Notes under the pieces: model-generated
Database searches by the model: none
Told to the model about the DNA's origin: nothing
Seen by the model: only the letters and a program-made list of their open reading frames with translations
Shown: piece after piece, positions 23,370 through 36,100 of the stretch
How positions within the stretch are numbered: position 1 is the stretch's first letter
Layout: the number at the start of each line of letters is the position of its first letter
Assembly: GCA_013350335.1 (NCBI GenBank)
Contig: CM023538.1
Span: 55,782,769 to 55,846,768 of the forward strand
Direction of reading: 5' to 3'
Origin: Chimonanthus salicifolius
Taxonomy: Eukaryota > Streptophyta > Magnoliopsida > Laurales > Calycanthaceae
Length of the DNA stretch: 64,000 nt
Translations under genes and position numbers: made by a program

Positions 23370-24465
23370 AGATGATCATTTATGTACTGGTGCGTGATGT
23401 GATCATTTGTTTTGCACATATGTACTGTTCTGCTCACAGTTATTATACTAGCAGTTTTACAAGAAAGACAAGATTGAATGGAACTCATTAAGAGGTGGTA
23501 GCAGTCTCTATAATAGCTTAAGTATCCATGCTAAGCAGAGGGCTCTTCTCCAAGTAGAAGTGTTCTTATAATTTGATCACTCACACCATCAGCTTTGATC
23601 AGCAGGTGCCCACTATCAGGAAGCTCATGATACTTGATCCATGGAAGCCTCTTTGAAACATGCCGTTGTAGGATGACTGGAATGACCCTGTCTTCATAGC
23701 CTTGCCATATGTGGACAGAACCCTCATTGTGAGGGAATGGATTACTTAGATCCAAAGGATCAAAGTCCCATGTTCCAAAACCAACCATCAAGTCTCGAAG
23801 GACGGATTCAAATTCACCTTGTTGTAATGCATTATCCTGAAATTTGGGAAACACAGTTGATTTCATGACTAGTGTTATTGGAAATACGTTCTATAATCCG
23901 TTATATGTAGTTTGATTGAATATTGTCCATTATTATTGTTATTAGGAAGAAAGAACATTATCATAGATTCTAACTACTCTTTCTCGAAGAGGTATGATGA
24001 ATGCAAGAAATGTATCTGTGATGTACTTGCAACCTTAACATGAACAGATTTCTGCTTTACTAGTCTCATTCTATCTACTGTCTGAAGAATTGTTATTGGT
24101 CCATCATCATCTATCTAGGATTGGCTCTTGCAATTGGTTTTGAATTTTTTTGGCTGGTTTAATACTTAATGTATTGGTCTTTTATGTATGATGGGTCACA
24201 AAGTTGTTCATTTCTTTGGGTTCTGGATCCTTTTTAAGCTAAATGTTATATATTTATACTGTATTTTCTTCATTTTTTCAATAATTCAGATTACATTCAG
24301 AGTGTTGTATGTCAGATTCACCATATACCCAAATTCAAGATAGTGCCTTAAATGGGTATCTGATAAACAAGAATTTTGGAAGAGTTGAATTCCTTCTTTA
24401 ATGACCTCAGTTCCTGATCTTTGTACTTCTACTTCTGCTTCATATGTGATGCAAGTCATTTGGGT

Positions 24466-24492
24466 AGAGAGAGAGAGAGAGAGAGAGAGAGG
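24466..24492. repeat. GA microsatellite
   Basis: About 13 GA units in intron 3 of hydrolase copy 1. Confidence 0.9.
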
Positions 24493-25290
24493 TTTTAGAA
24501 GCTGTGGCTACATAATCAAAGATGGCAAACAGCTCCAAGATCAAGGAACTTGGAAAAGGTAGAAGACTTGGGAGTAGCAGAACACACAGCTTTAAAAAGG
24601 GTTAAAAGGAAAAGTAGTAACCACAAAACCCCATAGGATAAGGTTCGATATTGGCGAGGATGATAAGATGATCATTTCAATGATTTGACAGTAGGATTAT
24701 CGGGATTATCTATCATGAAAGAGAGAAAGCACTGGAATTCACAAGGATCACTTGGTCCATGGTCTTTATGAGTTAACTATGATTTGAGATGTCTTTGGTG
24801 TTTGTTACCCTTGGGAATTTTATCCCTTTCGTCTCTCCTTTTTTAAATGGGTTAGTGACTGAAACCCACAACTTCTAAAATTTCTAGGCTTGCGCTTTCC
24901 AATTGAGCTACATTGTTGCTTTAATATGATGACTACTAGGATCCTCTGTTGCAGATCTCTTGATAGTTACTGGTTTCTGCCCATGGTTCTATGCTTTAAT
25001 TGCAAGAGGCCTGTCGAGAAATCTTACATTAAGCAGAGGAAAGTCCAACTACTAGTTGTTTTGTTTCTTCCTTATTCATCCAATTCCAAAGGTTACACTC
25101 CAGTCGATGTTCATCAAACCATTCTCTTGAGTGTTTTGGCAAAATGGGCAATTTTTATCAAGTCTTTGTAGGATGAAATAAGGTTCCTTTTAGGTTGGAT
25201 CATGGGATGCTTTTCAATTTTCTGGTTTTTCTTGAGAGGGAGGGAGGGAGGGGGGGGTGGTTTTTGGGAGGGGTGGGGGGAAGGGTTGGA

Positions 25291-25447
25291 TAACATGGGT
25301 ATCCCTACTCCACATTGGAGGTGAGATTAATCCCATGAATATATGAAACCACCAGCAAGCCTTGTGTATCAGGTAAGTTCAAGAGGAGTCAAACTCAAGA
25401 TGCTAGTCTAATCCTAAAAGTTTAGACCAATTGAGCTACCCTTACAG
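25291..25447 (-). mobile_element. tRNA-derived SINE, reverse orientation
   Basis: On the - strand the head GGGTAGCTCAATTGGTCTAA leads into TTAGACTAGCATC and GAGTTTGACTCC (box B), and the body AGATTAATCTCACCTCC. It is the same family as 10828-10985. It is preceded by a G-rich run at 25235-25290 and lies in intron 3 of hydrolase copy 1. Confidence 0.75.
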
Positions 25448-26157
25448 GTTAAGGATGAATAATGTTATCTGCTTTAGACTCGCATCAAGGCTGAACAATG
25501 TTGCACCTAATGCTTTGTGCTACCTCAAACAAGCAAAGCTTGTGCAATTTGGAGATCATCCAAATCACTCTTTGTTTCTTTGCAGGCAGGCTAAAGGCTT
25601 CAATTTGGCAATTTCTAAGGATGTAGGCTGTATAATAATAGTAAGAGAAACAACCTCAGTAGGTCCTTGTGTTGCTGACATTTTCTGAATGATCTCTTTG
25701 TCTTGCCGGCTTGAAAACTTGCGGATTTCCCTCCAAAGCGGCTAACGAAGGTAACCATTTCTGATTCACCCACCAATACAAAAGAAAAGGTGCATAGTGT
25801 GTGACCCGCAGAAACCATTGATCCTGCACAAGTAGCGTCCGGTAGCCTTCTCTAGATAGATTGGCTGGAAAAGAAGGCCACCAGTAGTTGATGACCGGAA
25901 CAACAAGCGCCACACCAGCTAATCTGCAAGAGAATGATTTAATAGGTAATTTTACCTTCTATAAAACCAGAGTCATAGACTGGACTCAGTTTATAAGCTC
26001 AATGACATCAGTACAAAACATCATTCTACAATCTACACTTTACATTTCAATAAGCATCCTAAACATGTCATAAAGAATGTGATCAACTTGGCTAAAAACA
26101 AAAGAGAAGAAAATCTAGAACTAGTCAATCTAATAGTAAATCACATGGATGTACAGC

Positions 26158-26735
26158 CTATTTTTTTTTAAAAAAAAACGGAGACATAAATATAACATTA
26201 ATAAAATTCAAAATACAAGCAATAGGGGGGAGAGTACAAGAGGTGTGTACCATGTATGAGAATACAAAATCTACAAAGCACAGAAAGGTTACAAAGTATG
26301 CCTCAATGGCACAATACAATGACTCCCACCACCCTAGAAGTATAACCCTTGACACCCGAACAACATCCTCAGATTACTCAATCAGGAACATCTCCACTAC
26401 CGGATGGGTCTTTTGAACCCCGACCTTCGCTAGAAAGTCGGGAACACCGTTCGCCGAACGTGCGGAGTGCACAAACCTGCTGACACCATTCCTACAAAAC
26501 CTCCTAATGAATCTAATAATGTTGACCAGTTTCCAGGGGGAATTTACCTTCCCGCTAGCCCAAGCGATAACATTTGCAGAGTCGCCTTCAATGATAAGGT
26601 TGTCAATCCCAATACTCACCCAAATAAAAATCGCATGCCTTATAGCCCTCAGCTCTGCCTCGTTAGACTCCATGACTCCTACCGACTTCGAAAAAATTAA
26701 TCGCATTCTACCCTCATCATCATGAAGCATCATCT
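26158..26735 (-). mobile_element. 5'-truncated LINE (RNase H plus 3' tail) in copy 1 intron 2
   Basis: The - strand at 26374-26733 encodes the last 119 residues of a plant LINE RNase H domain: SNEAELRAIRHAIFIW, LIIEGDSANVIAWASG, and HSARSANGVPDFLAKVG with the late His/Asp region, ending at a stop at 26374. A 200-base 3' UTR runs to an A-rich end at about 26158-26179. The rest of the element is missing, as is usual for LINE 5' truncation. No target duplication was evident. Confidence 0.85.
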
Positions 26736-27194
26736 TTGTTCATATATTTGTAAAACAAAGTTCAAAAACCAAGATCTTTGGTAACCTGTCTCTCTTCCCT
26801 AAATAAGATTCATTGAAGTATGAATTAGAGAACAACAGAAGCAACTAAGTGGCTACAAGACCCTGCTTACAAGAAGAAAACAATCAAAACACAAAATGGA
26901 CAAGACCAAACAGATTCTAGACCAGTAGACAAATCAACAAAAATTGAGCAGTTTCATTTGCGGTGGTTTCTCTTCATATAAGTGGCCTAGCATAGTCATT
27001 TAGTCTTATTTTTACAATTGTGTGCCTCTGACTATGATCCTATACAATTGTAACTAAATTTAAGTGTCTTGCTAGCTCAATGACAACTTGGGCACAAGGA
27101 CCTACTGGCTATTCTTCTCTTGATTGACTTACCATAATTGTATATTCCATTAGTGTCAGCTTCCCTAATCATGGGATTGTAAATTAATTATTGA

Positions 27195-27530
27195 TTGATT
27201 ATTTACATTTCAATGCGAAAGGACCATTTTTCCCAACCTCTCTCCTTTTTCCCTTTGCCCCTTTTCTTACTCGGCGAAGACGAGAGCCTCGCCTCTCAGA
27301 AATCTCCGATTCTGAGATCAGCCCCTTTTCCCCTTCTCCTTCTTGCTTCGTCTTCGCCCCCGAGCATAAGCACGCCGCACCTCCAAACTACCTTCGTTCT
27401 CCTCACAGGACGTTTGCTGCCTCTCTCTCTCTGTTCTCCGGCACCACATTCTCCACAGATCTGCCTGGCTGACGATCAGAAACACCAAAACCCTTTCTTT
27501 TCGGCCTCTTGGTAGGCTTACCATCCCACT
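27195..27530. other. GC-richer, pyrimidine-rich island in copy 1 intron 2
   Basis: This stretch is much richer in C and CT runs than its surroundings (CCTCTCTCC, CTCTCTCTCTGTTC), like a plant 5' leader read on the + strand. Two overlapping + frames exist (27191-27472 and 27195-27515). Their Pro/Ser/Leu-rich translations show no family. It may be a captured leader or exon fragment. Confidence 0.3.
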
Positions 27531-28568
27531 GCATACAAGGAGCTAGGTTTGTGGATTTGGCATTTGTTGAAAATCAGTCCTTGGTTATTGTCAACATCAA
27601 CATACACCAATTTTAATGGATTGATCACAATCACTGCCAACTACCAGTTAGCAGGAATAGCCAGTGCTCAAGTGGTCGCTGATTCAGAATGATACAATCA
27701 AGAATAATAAAAAGGTAGTAGGATCATGCCTGTGTGGAATGTAATTCATAGAGCTCCAAGCACCATATGCCCCCATAGAGATTCCGATCACGTAAAACTT
27801 CCCGCCAATCTCCAATTGATCAGCAAGCTCCTGAATGTCGAAAGCTTCACTCTTCACCGATCGCTTAGGATTCGGATCACTATCTCCATACCCAGCTCTG
27901 TCATAGGACAACAAGTATATCCCAAGCTCCTCTACCAGCCCCTGAAACCATTAGTTACACAATCAGTTCATGGCCTACAATAAAATCTGTTCACAATTCA
28001 ATCAGAACATTCAACTCATTCAAGAAAACAGGTGAACAGTTGGAGTTCCATCACACTTGAGACACTGGAATGATGAATTCTTTCGAATCGCCCGAGCCGT
28101 GTGCTACGATGATTTTGTACTTGGCCTTCTCCTTGGAGACTCCTCTCTCTCTGTAGGCAAGATACCTTCCATCTTTGAGTCTGATTCTGGGTGAAGTAAC
28201 AGGGGGACCATTTGGAGAGCCACATTTCTTTGGAGGGGGAGGTTGGGTGGCTTTGTATATCCATCCCACCATAGCCACCACAAGAACTCCTGCTATTCCC
28301 TTGATCATCTCTCAAACTTCTGTCAAGATTCAGCTTCCTCTGTTGCTGAGATTGCTCTATAATTAACTTACACTTCAAAGGAATTGACTCCCTTTCCCGT
28401 TTTTAACGAGATAAACATTCTTTTTTGACTGTTAGACAGGATCTACCATTCTTTAAATATTTACTGTAGAAGATCATAGCTGCATGATGCGGCCATCGAA
28501 CCCAACGAACCCAACAAAGACCCGACAAAAAACGAATGGGCTGGAGTAGACGAAATTGACAGTGTACT

Positions 28569-28731
28569 TTGGCTGCATTTGGTTGAGGGTGGGTGGATAA
28601 TCAGACGTGGGTAACGAAGGTGGATAATAAATTATGAATACTCTTTGCAAGTGTTACCCTTTATCTTATTTCATAATTGCACTAGCAAAGTTAGAATTTA
28701 CTCCAAGGACTCATCCAAACGCTGACCTTGA
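28569..28731. mobile_element. Probable MITE
   Basis: The ends GGCTGCATTTGGTTGAGG and, in reverse, GGTCAGCGTTTGGATGAG are imperfect inverted repeats about 160 bp apart, of the GCGTTTGG type common in plant MITEs. No clear target duplication was found. Confidence 0.5.
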
Positions 28732-28767
28732 GGGACCCACCTCCAATTTCAAGTCACTGCCACACAT

Positions 28768-28930
28768 GAGTATAAATCTCGGCCGATACGAGACGTATCG
28801 GCCGTACGAGTGAGATCTCGCTAATATTAGCCGATACAGTCGAATTTTTTTTTTTTTTAAATTAGAGAGAAAGAAATATTGGTGAGATATTGGCCTATAT
28901 TCGTAGGGCCTGAGATATCGGATGGACACT
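28768..28930. repeat. TATCGGCC-type dispersed repeat
   Basis: GTATAAATCTCGGCCGATAC opens a segment with several self-complementary CGGCC/GATAC motifs and closes near CTGAGATATCGGATGG. It belongs to a family also seen at 29930-30035, 31085-31315, 41390-41465, 46700-47130 and 58495-58560. Confidence 0.6.
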
Positions 28931-29929
28931 TTTTTTTAACCTTGATGCCACATGAGCTCCCATCTGAGCCCACTGTGACAAGACCCATGAAATGGGCTTC
29001 TCCTGCAATGGAGTCTTGATGGGTCGGGTGATGGAGACATTTCCTCCTTCATTGACAATTGAAAATTATGTAATCATGCTGGTGAAAGGGATTACACTAA
29101 GTAGATATAATTGAATCACACAACTCTTTATTATTTAAGTTAGATTAGATCACATTTAATAATAAGATAGAGCCAACCGACGCTATAAAATAAAAGAAAT
29201 TATTATTAATGTATGAGTTTATAAAAAATTAGAGCATTAAACACCTGTAGCCATTAGATTTAAAATAATAAACTAAGCAGTTGGAATAATGCCTTTTATT
29301 AATAGTCAAATTTATTTATTTAAATCAAATATACAAACTATTTTAAATGGAAATTTCATTTTAAAATTATAATATTGATGATCTCTATTTTATTTTGATA
29401 AGTTTGTTTTTATAAATCAACATGCTATTAAAGTTAGACTGAGTCACAAAATTGTCATTGCTCAATTATATCAGATAAGAGTTTTCAGTGGACAAAGGAA
29501 CAGAGTCTTGCATGAAGACAGGTTGGTATGCTGTCAATGTCATATGCTAAAAATAGAAAATTTTAAGATTATAATAATCAATTATTTTTGTCGCATCTTC
29601 TTATATATATATTTATTTAATTTTATACAAAGTTGATGAAATTTTAGTTAAGCTGTTTTTATGCAATTTTAGATTTAGTTTCTACATACTAAGCCAAAGA
29701 AAATTCAAATTAGTCACAAAGAAATTGAGGAAATTCAAATTTGAATCATCAATCAATTAAAAGAAAATCTTCACATTTCTCTCAATTCACAATAAGAATA
29801 AAAGATAGAAAGATTTATTAAGAGCAAATTTGACTTTCTAATGAGTCACCTAAATTCTAATTCTTACTATGAATCAGCCTAAAAAATTCACAAGGTAATT
29901 GGCACTAGGGGTTTAAAATTTGGAATTGG

Positions 29930-30035
29930 TGGATATATCGGCTATGAAATTTCTCTTTTTTAAATTAAAACAATCGATATCTAACGATATCACTGATATA
30001 TATTGGATATCATCCGATATTGTATCGGTCGGTAT
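29930..30035. repeat. TATCGGCC-type dispersed repeat, degenerate
   Basis: GATATATCGGCTATGAAATT, ATCCGATATTGTATCGGTC and related motifs cluster here. Confidence 0.5.
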
Positions 30036-30387
30036 TTATTTTTCTGATTGGCACCATCTAATCGCACACTAGTAATTTAAATTTTAATGAAAACTAAAAT
30101 CTAAATTATAATATAATTAAATATAAAATTAATTAACTAGAAATTAAAAGACAAAAAGGATAAACTCACCGATCTTGCAAAGAACAAAACTACAAAACAA
30201 ACTGGGATTGACCCATGCCCATGGGCATCTAAGCTCTTTATATATTGTACTTTGAATTACAAAATTTGTCAAAATTAAACTTTCTTATCACTCTAAGACA
30301 TCTGATTAGAAAATCACTTATAACTTTATGTACTTATGTTAAAATTGCACAAATTTGAGTTCATTGAGAAGGTTTCTCAATAAACTA

Positions 30388-30556
30388 TATGAGTGTAGTT
30401 CAACTGGTTATCTCTCGCCTCAGGAAGCGGGAGGTTGCGGTTTTGAGCCCCCATAACCTAACCTTGGTGTGCCCTATGGGTAGTAGGCTCAACCGTGGGG
30501 GTCTTACGCTTGGGTATCCCGCAATTTCTCACATGTAAATTCAAAAAAAAAAAAAA
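30388..30556 (+). mobile_element. tRNA-derived SINE with poly(A) end
   Basis: Box A-like GAGTGTAGTTCAACTGGTTA and box B-like GCGGTTTTGAGCCCC stand in the tRNA spacing. The body TAACCTTGGTGTGCCCTATG and TGGGTATCCCGC is shared with the copy at 63847 and, in part, with 41083-41250. It ends in about 15 A. Confidence 0.82.
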
Positions 30557-31084
30557 ATCTAATTTTATTAAAATCTGACATCTTTTGATACATTAAAATT
30601 TCTATAAAATTACACTTTATTTTAGTTAATCCTAAAGTCATATAAATAAAGCATATACGGATTTAGGCTTTTGAAAACATATATTTGGTTTCAATACCCT
30701 TCTAAAATTAACCACTTTTATTCTAATATTTGAGGACAAAAATATCTAATTGAAGACTCCATATGAATAGTATTTGTATTTCCTAGGTCAACATTTATAG
30801 GTTTACACAATCTCAAATCTTTTAATTTCGGGGAGTTCGATTATGAGTTCATGTCGTCATTATGTTATTCATAATTTCCTTTTTTTTTTTTCTCTCTCTC
30901 TTTTTTCTTTTCACTTGAGGGTTGAATTTGAATGTAGTTAAATCATTCATTTTTTAATCTTAATTATTAAGTATATTTGATAATCAGAAAAAATGGGAAT
31001 CTCGAGATCAATTTCCACTACACTCTAAAAGGTCACTCCCTATAAAATTATCAGTGTGTAGATAGAGCAAAGGAAAAAAATCTA

Positions 31085-31315
31085 AGCTGATATGATATCT
31101 CAGATTTTTTTAGCACAAGACATCTAGGCCGATACGGTAAGTATTGGCCGATATGACCGAGATATCGCCGATATATCAGCCAAATATCAGCCAATATTTG
31201 ATTTTATCAGTTTTCTTTTTTTTAAATGAGATATCAGCCGTGGGCCCAGCCTGATATCTCGGTCGATATTCGCCCATATCAGGACCAATATTGGCCTAGA
31301 TATCAATCGATATTT
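31085..31315. repeat. TATCGGCC-type dispersed repeat
   Basis: Clustered GATATCTCAG, GGCCGATACGG, GGCCGATATGACCGAG and ATATCGCCGATATATCAGCC motifs, repeated on both strands. Confidence 0.65.
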
Positions 31316-33107
31316 TCGATTTCAAAATTTTTCTTTCAAAATCAAGCCTCCTATTATTATTATAATTATTTTTAATTCAGAAAAATTAAAATATAAAAAA
31401 TACCAATATTTTCCAAAAAAAGAGAAATATCTAAACGGATAGGCTTGCTCATGCCTTGAGAATTAATCACATTCTCTAACAAAATTGTACACCTTAATCA
31501 TGAGAAAATAGAGAGTAAATTTAACATTAAATTATTATATAAAGATTTCAAATTTTTATGAGTCAATGTATCACCTTACAACTGGCTTTAACGTTGGAAA
31601 TGAATCTTTCTTTAATAAATTGATATTTAATAATTTTAATGATGAACGGTCAGAGAAATTAAATGTAAATTTATTAAAAGTTGTTCCATCCACATGAATT
31701 TGACTTTGTTGTACCGTTGACTGTTTGGTGTGCCAATTATTATAAATAATATTTTCTATTATTGTATCAGAGTACTTAAATTAGAGATAATGACAACTTG
31801 GATGGCAATGCTTTTCAAAGTGTAAAACCTGTGAGTGGGTCAGTGGGGTTAATATATCTATCTAGAGGATTAAAGAGAATAAAAGAATTATTAAATTAAA
31901 ATTGCAAATTAAGAATAGAGATAAGAATCAAGGCTGCAATGATTATATTAAATTTACTTTTAAACAAAATTCATAATTCAGATGATTCTGTATTCTCTGT
32001 ATCTTCAACTAATGTTACTTGGTGATGCCTATCTAGAGGTGGCCATGGCTCGGATGGATTTGGATCGATTTTGAATCGGGTTGATTATCAGCAATAACTA
32101 ATCTAATTTGATTCAATTTGTTTTAACAATTAACTCGATTTGATCTGACTTAGATTTTATTTTATTCAATCTTCCACGTGAGCATATTGTGATAAGAAAA
32201 ATTGAGACAATAGACTAAGATTTTTCTTAACTTGGTGTACATAAAAGGGTGTTGTGGTCTAGTCGGTTATCACGTCAGTCTAACACACTACTGAAGGTCT
32301 CAACTCTAAGGGTTATCTCAATTGATTTGAGAGCAAGATCTGTAGAAGGATAGTCTTAAATTCAAACAATGGGAGCTCCAATGAAGGACCACTTCCTATG
32401 AAAATATATATAGAGTAAAGTCCTATCGATTTACTCAGTGTATGTGGATAGGAGGATTTTCACACACCTCGGTGGACTAGTCAGGCACGACGCGTGGACA
32501 CCTTCCAGACCTAAAAAAAAAGAACACACTGAAGGTCTCGAGCTGCAATACTAGGGGACGCCATTTTCTCAATAATTGTACTAAAAATTGAACCCAACCC
32601 CAAAATGTGCCTTGTATCGACGGTTGCGCTGTGAATTATTCAAGCAAATTGAATTGCAATTCATCTATTGTTTGGATGAATTAGGTAAGTACAGGAAATC
32701 CCCAAATCAAACAAAACACAAAGAAATGAAGCTATTAAAGCATGCCAAAATGTTTAACTAAAAATATACACTGCCCATTGTAAAAAAGGCGATGGGGGAT
32801 CTGCCGTAAAGGGGAGTCATCCATCATTCGTCTTCTTGATGGATGATGGAGATTTAAAGTGAAACACTCCAAACAAACAATCTGATAGTAAAGTCCACCA
32901 TTGTTTCCATCTTGATTTGTTGGACCATTTTCATCCATTCAATAGGTCATATTAAGAAAAAAAAATATATATATAATTAGAGATCTCTATATATTCCCAT
33001 TAAATTTAAGATTACATCCAAAGACAAGAGAATAAACTACAAGCAGGAATGGGAAGCTGGCAGAGTATCATTAACTGGGATGCAGGATGAAGAACTGGTG
33101 TGGGGAG

Positions 33108-36100
33108 TTAGGTAGAAGAGGTTTCTTGTCCAAGTAAAAGTGATCTTACTATGGTGTCACTTGAACCATCGATGAATACCATAAAGTGCCCAGAATCAGG
33201 AATCTCATGATATTTGATCCATGGAAGCCGCTTCGGTATAGGATGTATGGAACAATCCTATCTTCATATCCTTGCCATATGTGGACAGAGCCTTCCTTGT
33301 CGGGGAATGGGTTGCTTAGGTCCAATGGATCAAACTCCCATGTGCCGAAAGCAACCATCACGTCCCGATGAAGAGATTCAAAATCGCCTTGTTGTACAGC
33401 CTTTTTCTGTAAACAGTTATGCAAAAATTATGTCAATATCATGACGAGGTAATTGATAATCAAGATAGAACATTGTAGTAGATAAATTAAGAAATAAAAT
33501 GAACCATATAAACTCATTCTTTCAGTTTAATGGTTTCTTGACAAGAAGTTCCATTGTCAGATGTAATTTCCACACACAGACAAAGTTTTAAATTTCCTAG
33601 AAGGATGAAAGGCTTTGGGTGGATACAAGATCTAAGAGAGAAAACAACAATTTTAGTGGTGAATGGGGACAAATTAAGGGTGGGAAAACAAGACCTTTTT
33701 TTTGAAAAGTGGGAAAACAAGACTTATGCTGATAAAATTTCAAGGCCACAAAGCACATCTAATCCATATGGTACCTTGATAAAGGATTATGTGGATTCTT
33801 TGGGATGAGGGGACTGGCTGGCTTAAAATCTAGAAGAAATGTGTTGGACTACGAAATTGTTCTTATGGAACCTCCTTGGTGCAATTAAAGATGTTCCAAT
33901 GATGGAAGGGGTGGATGAGACAATTTGGCCGAAGATCCCCAGTGGGGTCAATTTGGGCAAATCAAACTATTGCTCGACTTCTTGATCAGTATGAAAACCT
34001 TTGGCCTCCCCTTGAGTTTATGGAAATCTTTGGCTTCTAGAGTACAATATTTTTTTTTTTTGGAAGGCCATTTCCAACGAGGTGCTTCCACCCTTAGCAG
34101 GATGATCGAAATGGAAGAAGAATAGGGTCCTTACCAGGATAATCAGATGAGATTCGTCGAAACAAAGGTGAAATCAAAGAAGACAGATGAGGCATTGTTG
34201 AATTGCGAGAAAACAAATGACCATTTAACCTAGCTATTTGTTGGTATATAGTTAGAAATTGAAATGAAGGATTCCAGAATGAGCCTCCTCAACTTTTAGG
34301 GCATGATTAGGACTTTTTTACTGGCCACTTCTGATGGTTCTGTAGGCAATCATGTGGGCCATTTATACTGACAAAATCACATGTCTTTGCTCTTGCATAT
34401 CTATAGGAGGGGTGTGGCAGGGCTTTGGTGAACATATTCCTTGCTAGCTCACTGAAAATGTAGCTCTTGAGGTGTCCTCTTTAGAACGTTCAAAACAAGA
34501 TTGTGGATTACTTGTCTGAACCATTCTTCCAGTCTACATTTAGACGTCCACCAAAATGGCATTTAGAGCAAATCGAAGTTCATGATTTTATCAAACATTT
34601 GAGTAGTTCTTTACGTGTTCAGCATCACCTTGAAAAATGATTTTTTGTCAAAAATGATGAAATGTTAAGGATCATTTGAATGGTGGCTTGTAATAAGTAA
34701 CATGTAAATAATCTGAAAGATAGCAAAACACAGGAATTGGAAAGACTGTGACTACCCGCTGAGGTCCTAGGGCAGCCAACTTTGAAGCAACCTCTTTGTC
34801 CCGACGGCTGAGAAGTCCCGGGTGTTTTGCTGCAACAGCTGATGAGGGGAACCACTTCTGAGTCATCCACCAGTACAACAGTGAAGGGGCATAATGTGCA
34901 ACCCTCACTGCCCATTGGTCCTGCACAAGCTGCATCTTGTAGGCCTGTCTAGATACATTGGCAGGAAAAGAAGGCCACCAGTAGTTGGCAACTGGAACTA
35001 TGAGAGCTGCACCAGCTAACCTGCACAAAAATGACTAAGGAGAAGATGAAATCTTCTAACTACAGAAGAAAACCTACAAATTATGGTCTGTAAACACCAC
35101 ACGATTGAGGAGAGTTTGGAGAAGGTGTTTAGGAAATGGCCCAATTTGTGCCTCAACTTTATGATTGGTCCAACCTCAAATGGGTGGTCTTGTCGATCAA
35201 ATTGTATGATGTATTTGTACATAATTTTATGTTGTGGCATCAAAAACATGATTTGTCAATATCATGTACAAAGCAACATTTTTGAATGTGTCATGTAGGC
35301 TGCATTAATCAATAAATTTTCCCAAAATAAGCCATCCAGCATTCTTGGGATATTAGGTTTCAGATGGAACAATTCAAATCTTTTTGTTTGGTGCAGGACC
35401 TTCCTACAATTGATGAAATCTGATCTTCATGGAGAAGTTATAGGTTTGAAGCTTTTGGGGGCTCTTGTGCAAAACAACAAAATACCACGCTAAAAAATGG
35501 GCCGCACCAGTTCGGAAAATACTGAAAATCATTTAATCTTGGTAAATTTCTAACCCATTTAGATATGGTAACTTGATTTGAATCTGCTATCTTTGTGGCC
35601 ACAACAATGAGCAGTAGCCAACTGTGCTTCAGGCTCTAGTCCTCTGTTTAATGAATTTTTCTACGAATATCATAACATGAAAAATACAGCTGTGAGACCA
35701 TGACTAGAAGCACAGTTAAAGTGAATTCTTATCACATTACACAACTTAACAATGCCTTAGACAGAATTGCTCAAGCTCAAATTGATCAAACGGTATGACC
35801 TTTTTTTTTCCCTCTTATCATGAAAAATTGAGAAAACTAGGCATCAGATTGAGTAAGAGTTGAACCTTGGACCTTGTGCTTAATAAACACATGTTCTAAC
35901 CAAGTATGGTATGTTAAAATGTATTTTCATCTTTGCAGGCCAAAAACATGATTTTGATAGTTGATGTTTATAAATTTCTCTTTAACATAAATCCATACTC
36001 GATTGAGATTGATATAGCAATATATAACAGGGTAGGTTCTTGAGGATTACAATTGCCAAGTAACATTACCATAAGTGCCATCAAGAATTACAAAAGAATC

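Larger units (their letters stand above)
23531..28308 (-). pseudogene. Alpha/beta-hydrolase, copy 1 (frameshifted in exon 3)
   Basis: Four coding exons: 28057-28308, 27730-27941, 25655-25923 and 23531-23836. The N-terminus is a short membrane anchor (GIAGVLVVAMVGWIY) followed by QPPPPKKCGSPNGPPVTSPR. HGSGDSKE forms the oxyanion loop, VIGISMG carries the Ser nucleophile (about residue 139), WQGYEDR the Asp and PDSGHLL the His. Exon 3 has one extra base: at 25711-25712 the coding strand reads TTCAAGCC where copy 3 has TTCAGCC. The frame then runs to TGA at 25656-25658, giving about 243 aa without the Asp and His. Skipping that base restores FSRQDKE and joins exon 4 in frame. Intron 1 is only 115 bp; introns 2 and 3 carry a LINE piece, a SINE and a GA microsatellite. 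An assembly error of one base is possible. Confidence 0.88.

Noticed and set aside
30388..30556. tRNA gene
   Set aside because: Box A and B are present, but there is no acceptor-stem pairing and a long non-tRNA body with poly(A) follows; it is a SINE. The same applies to 3674, 10828, 25291 and 63847.
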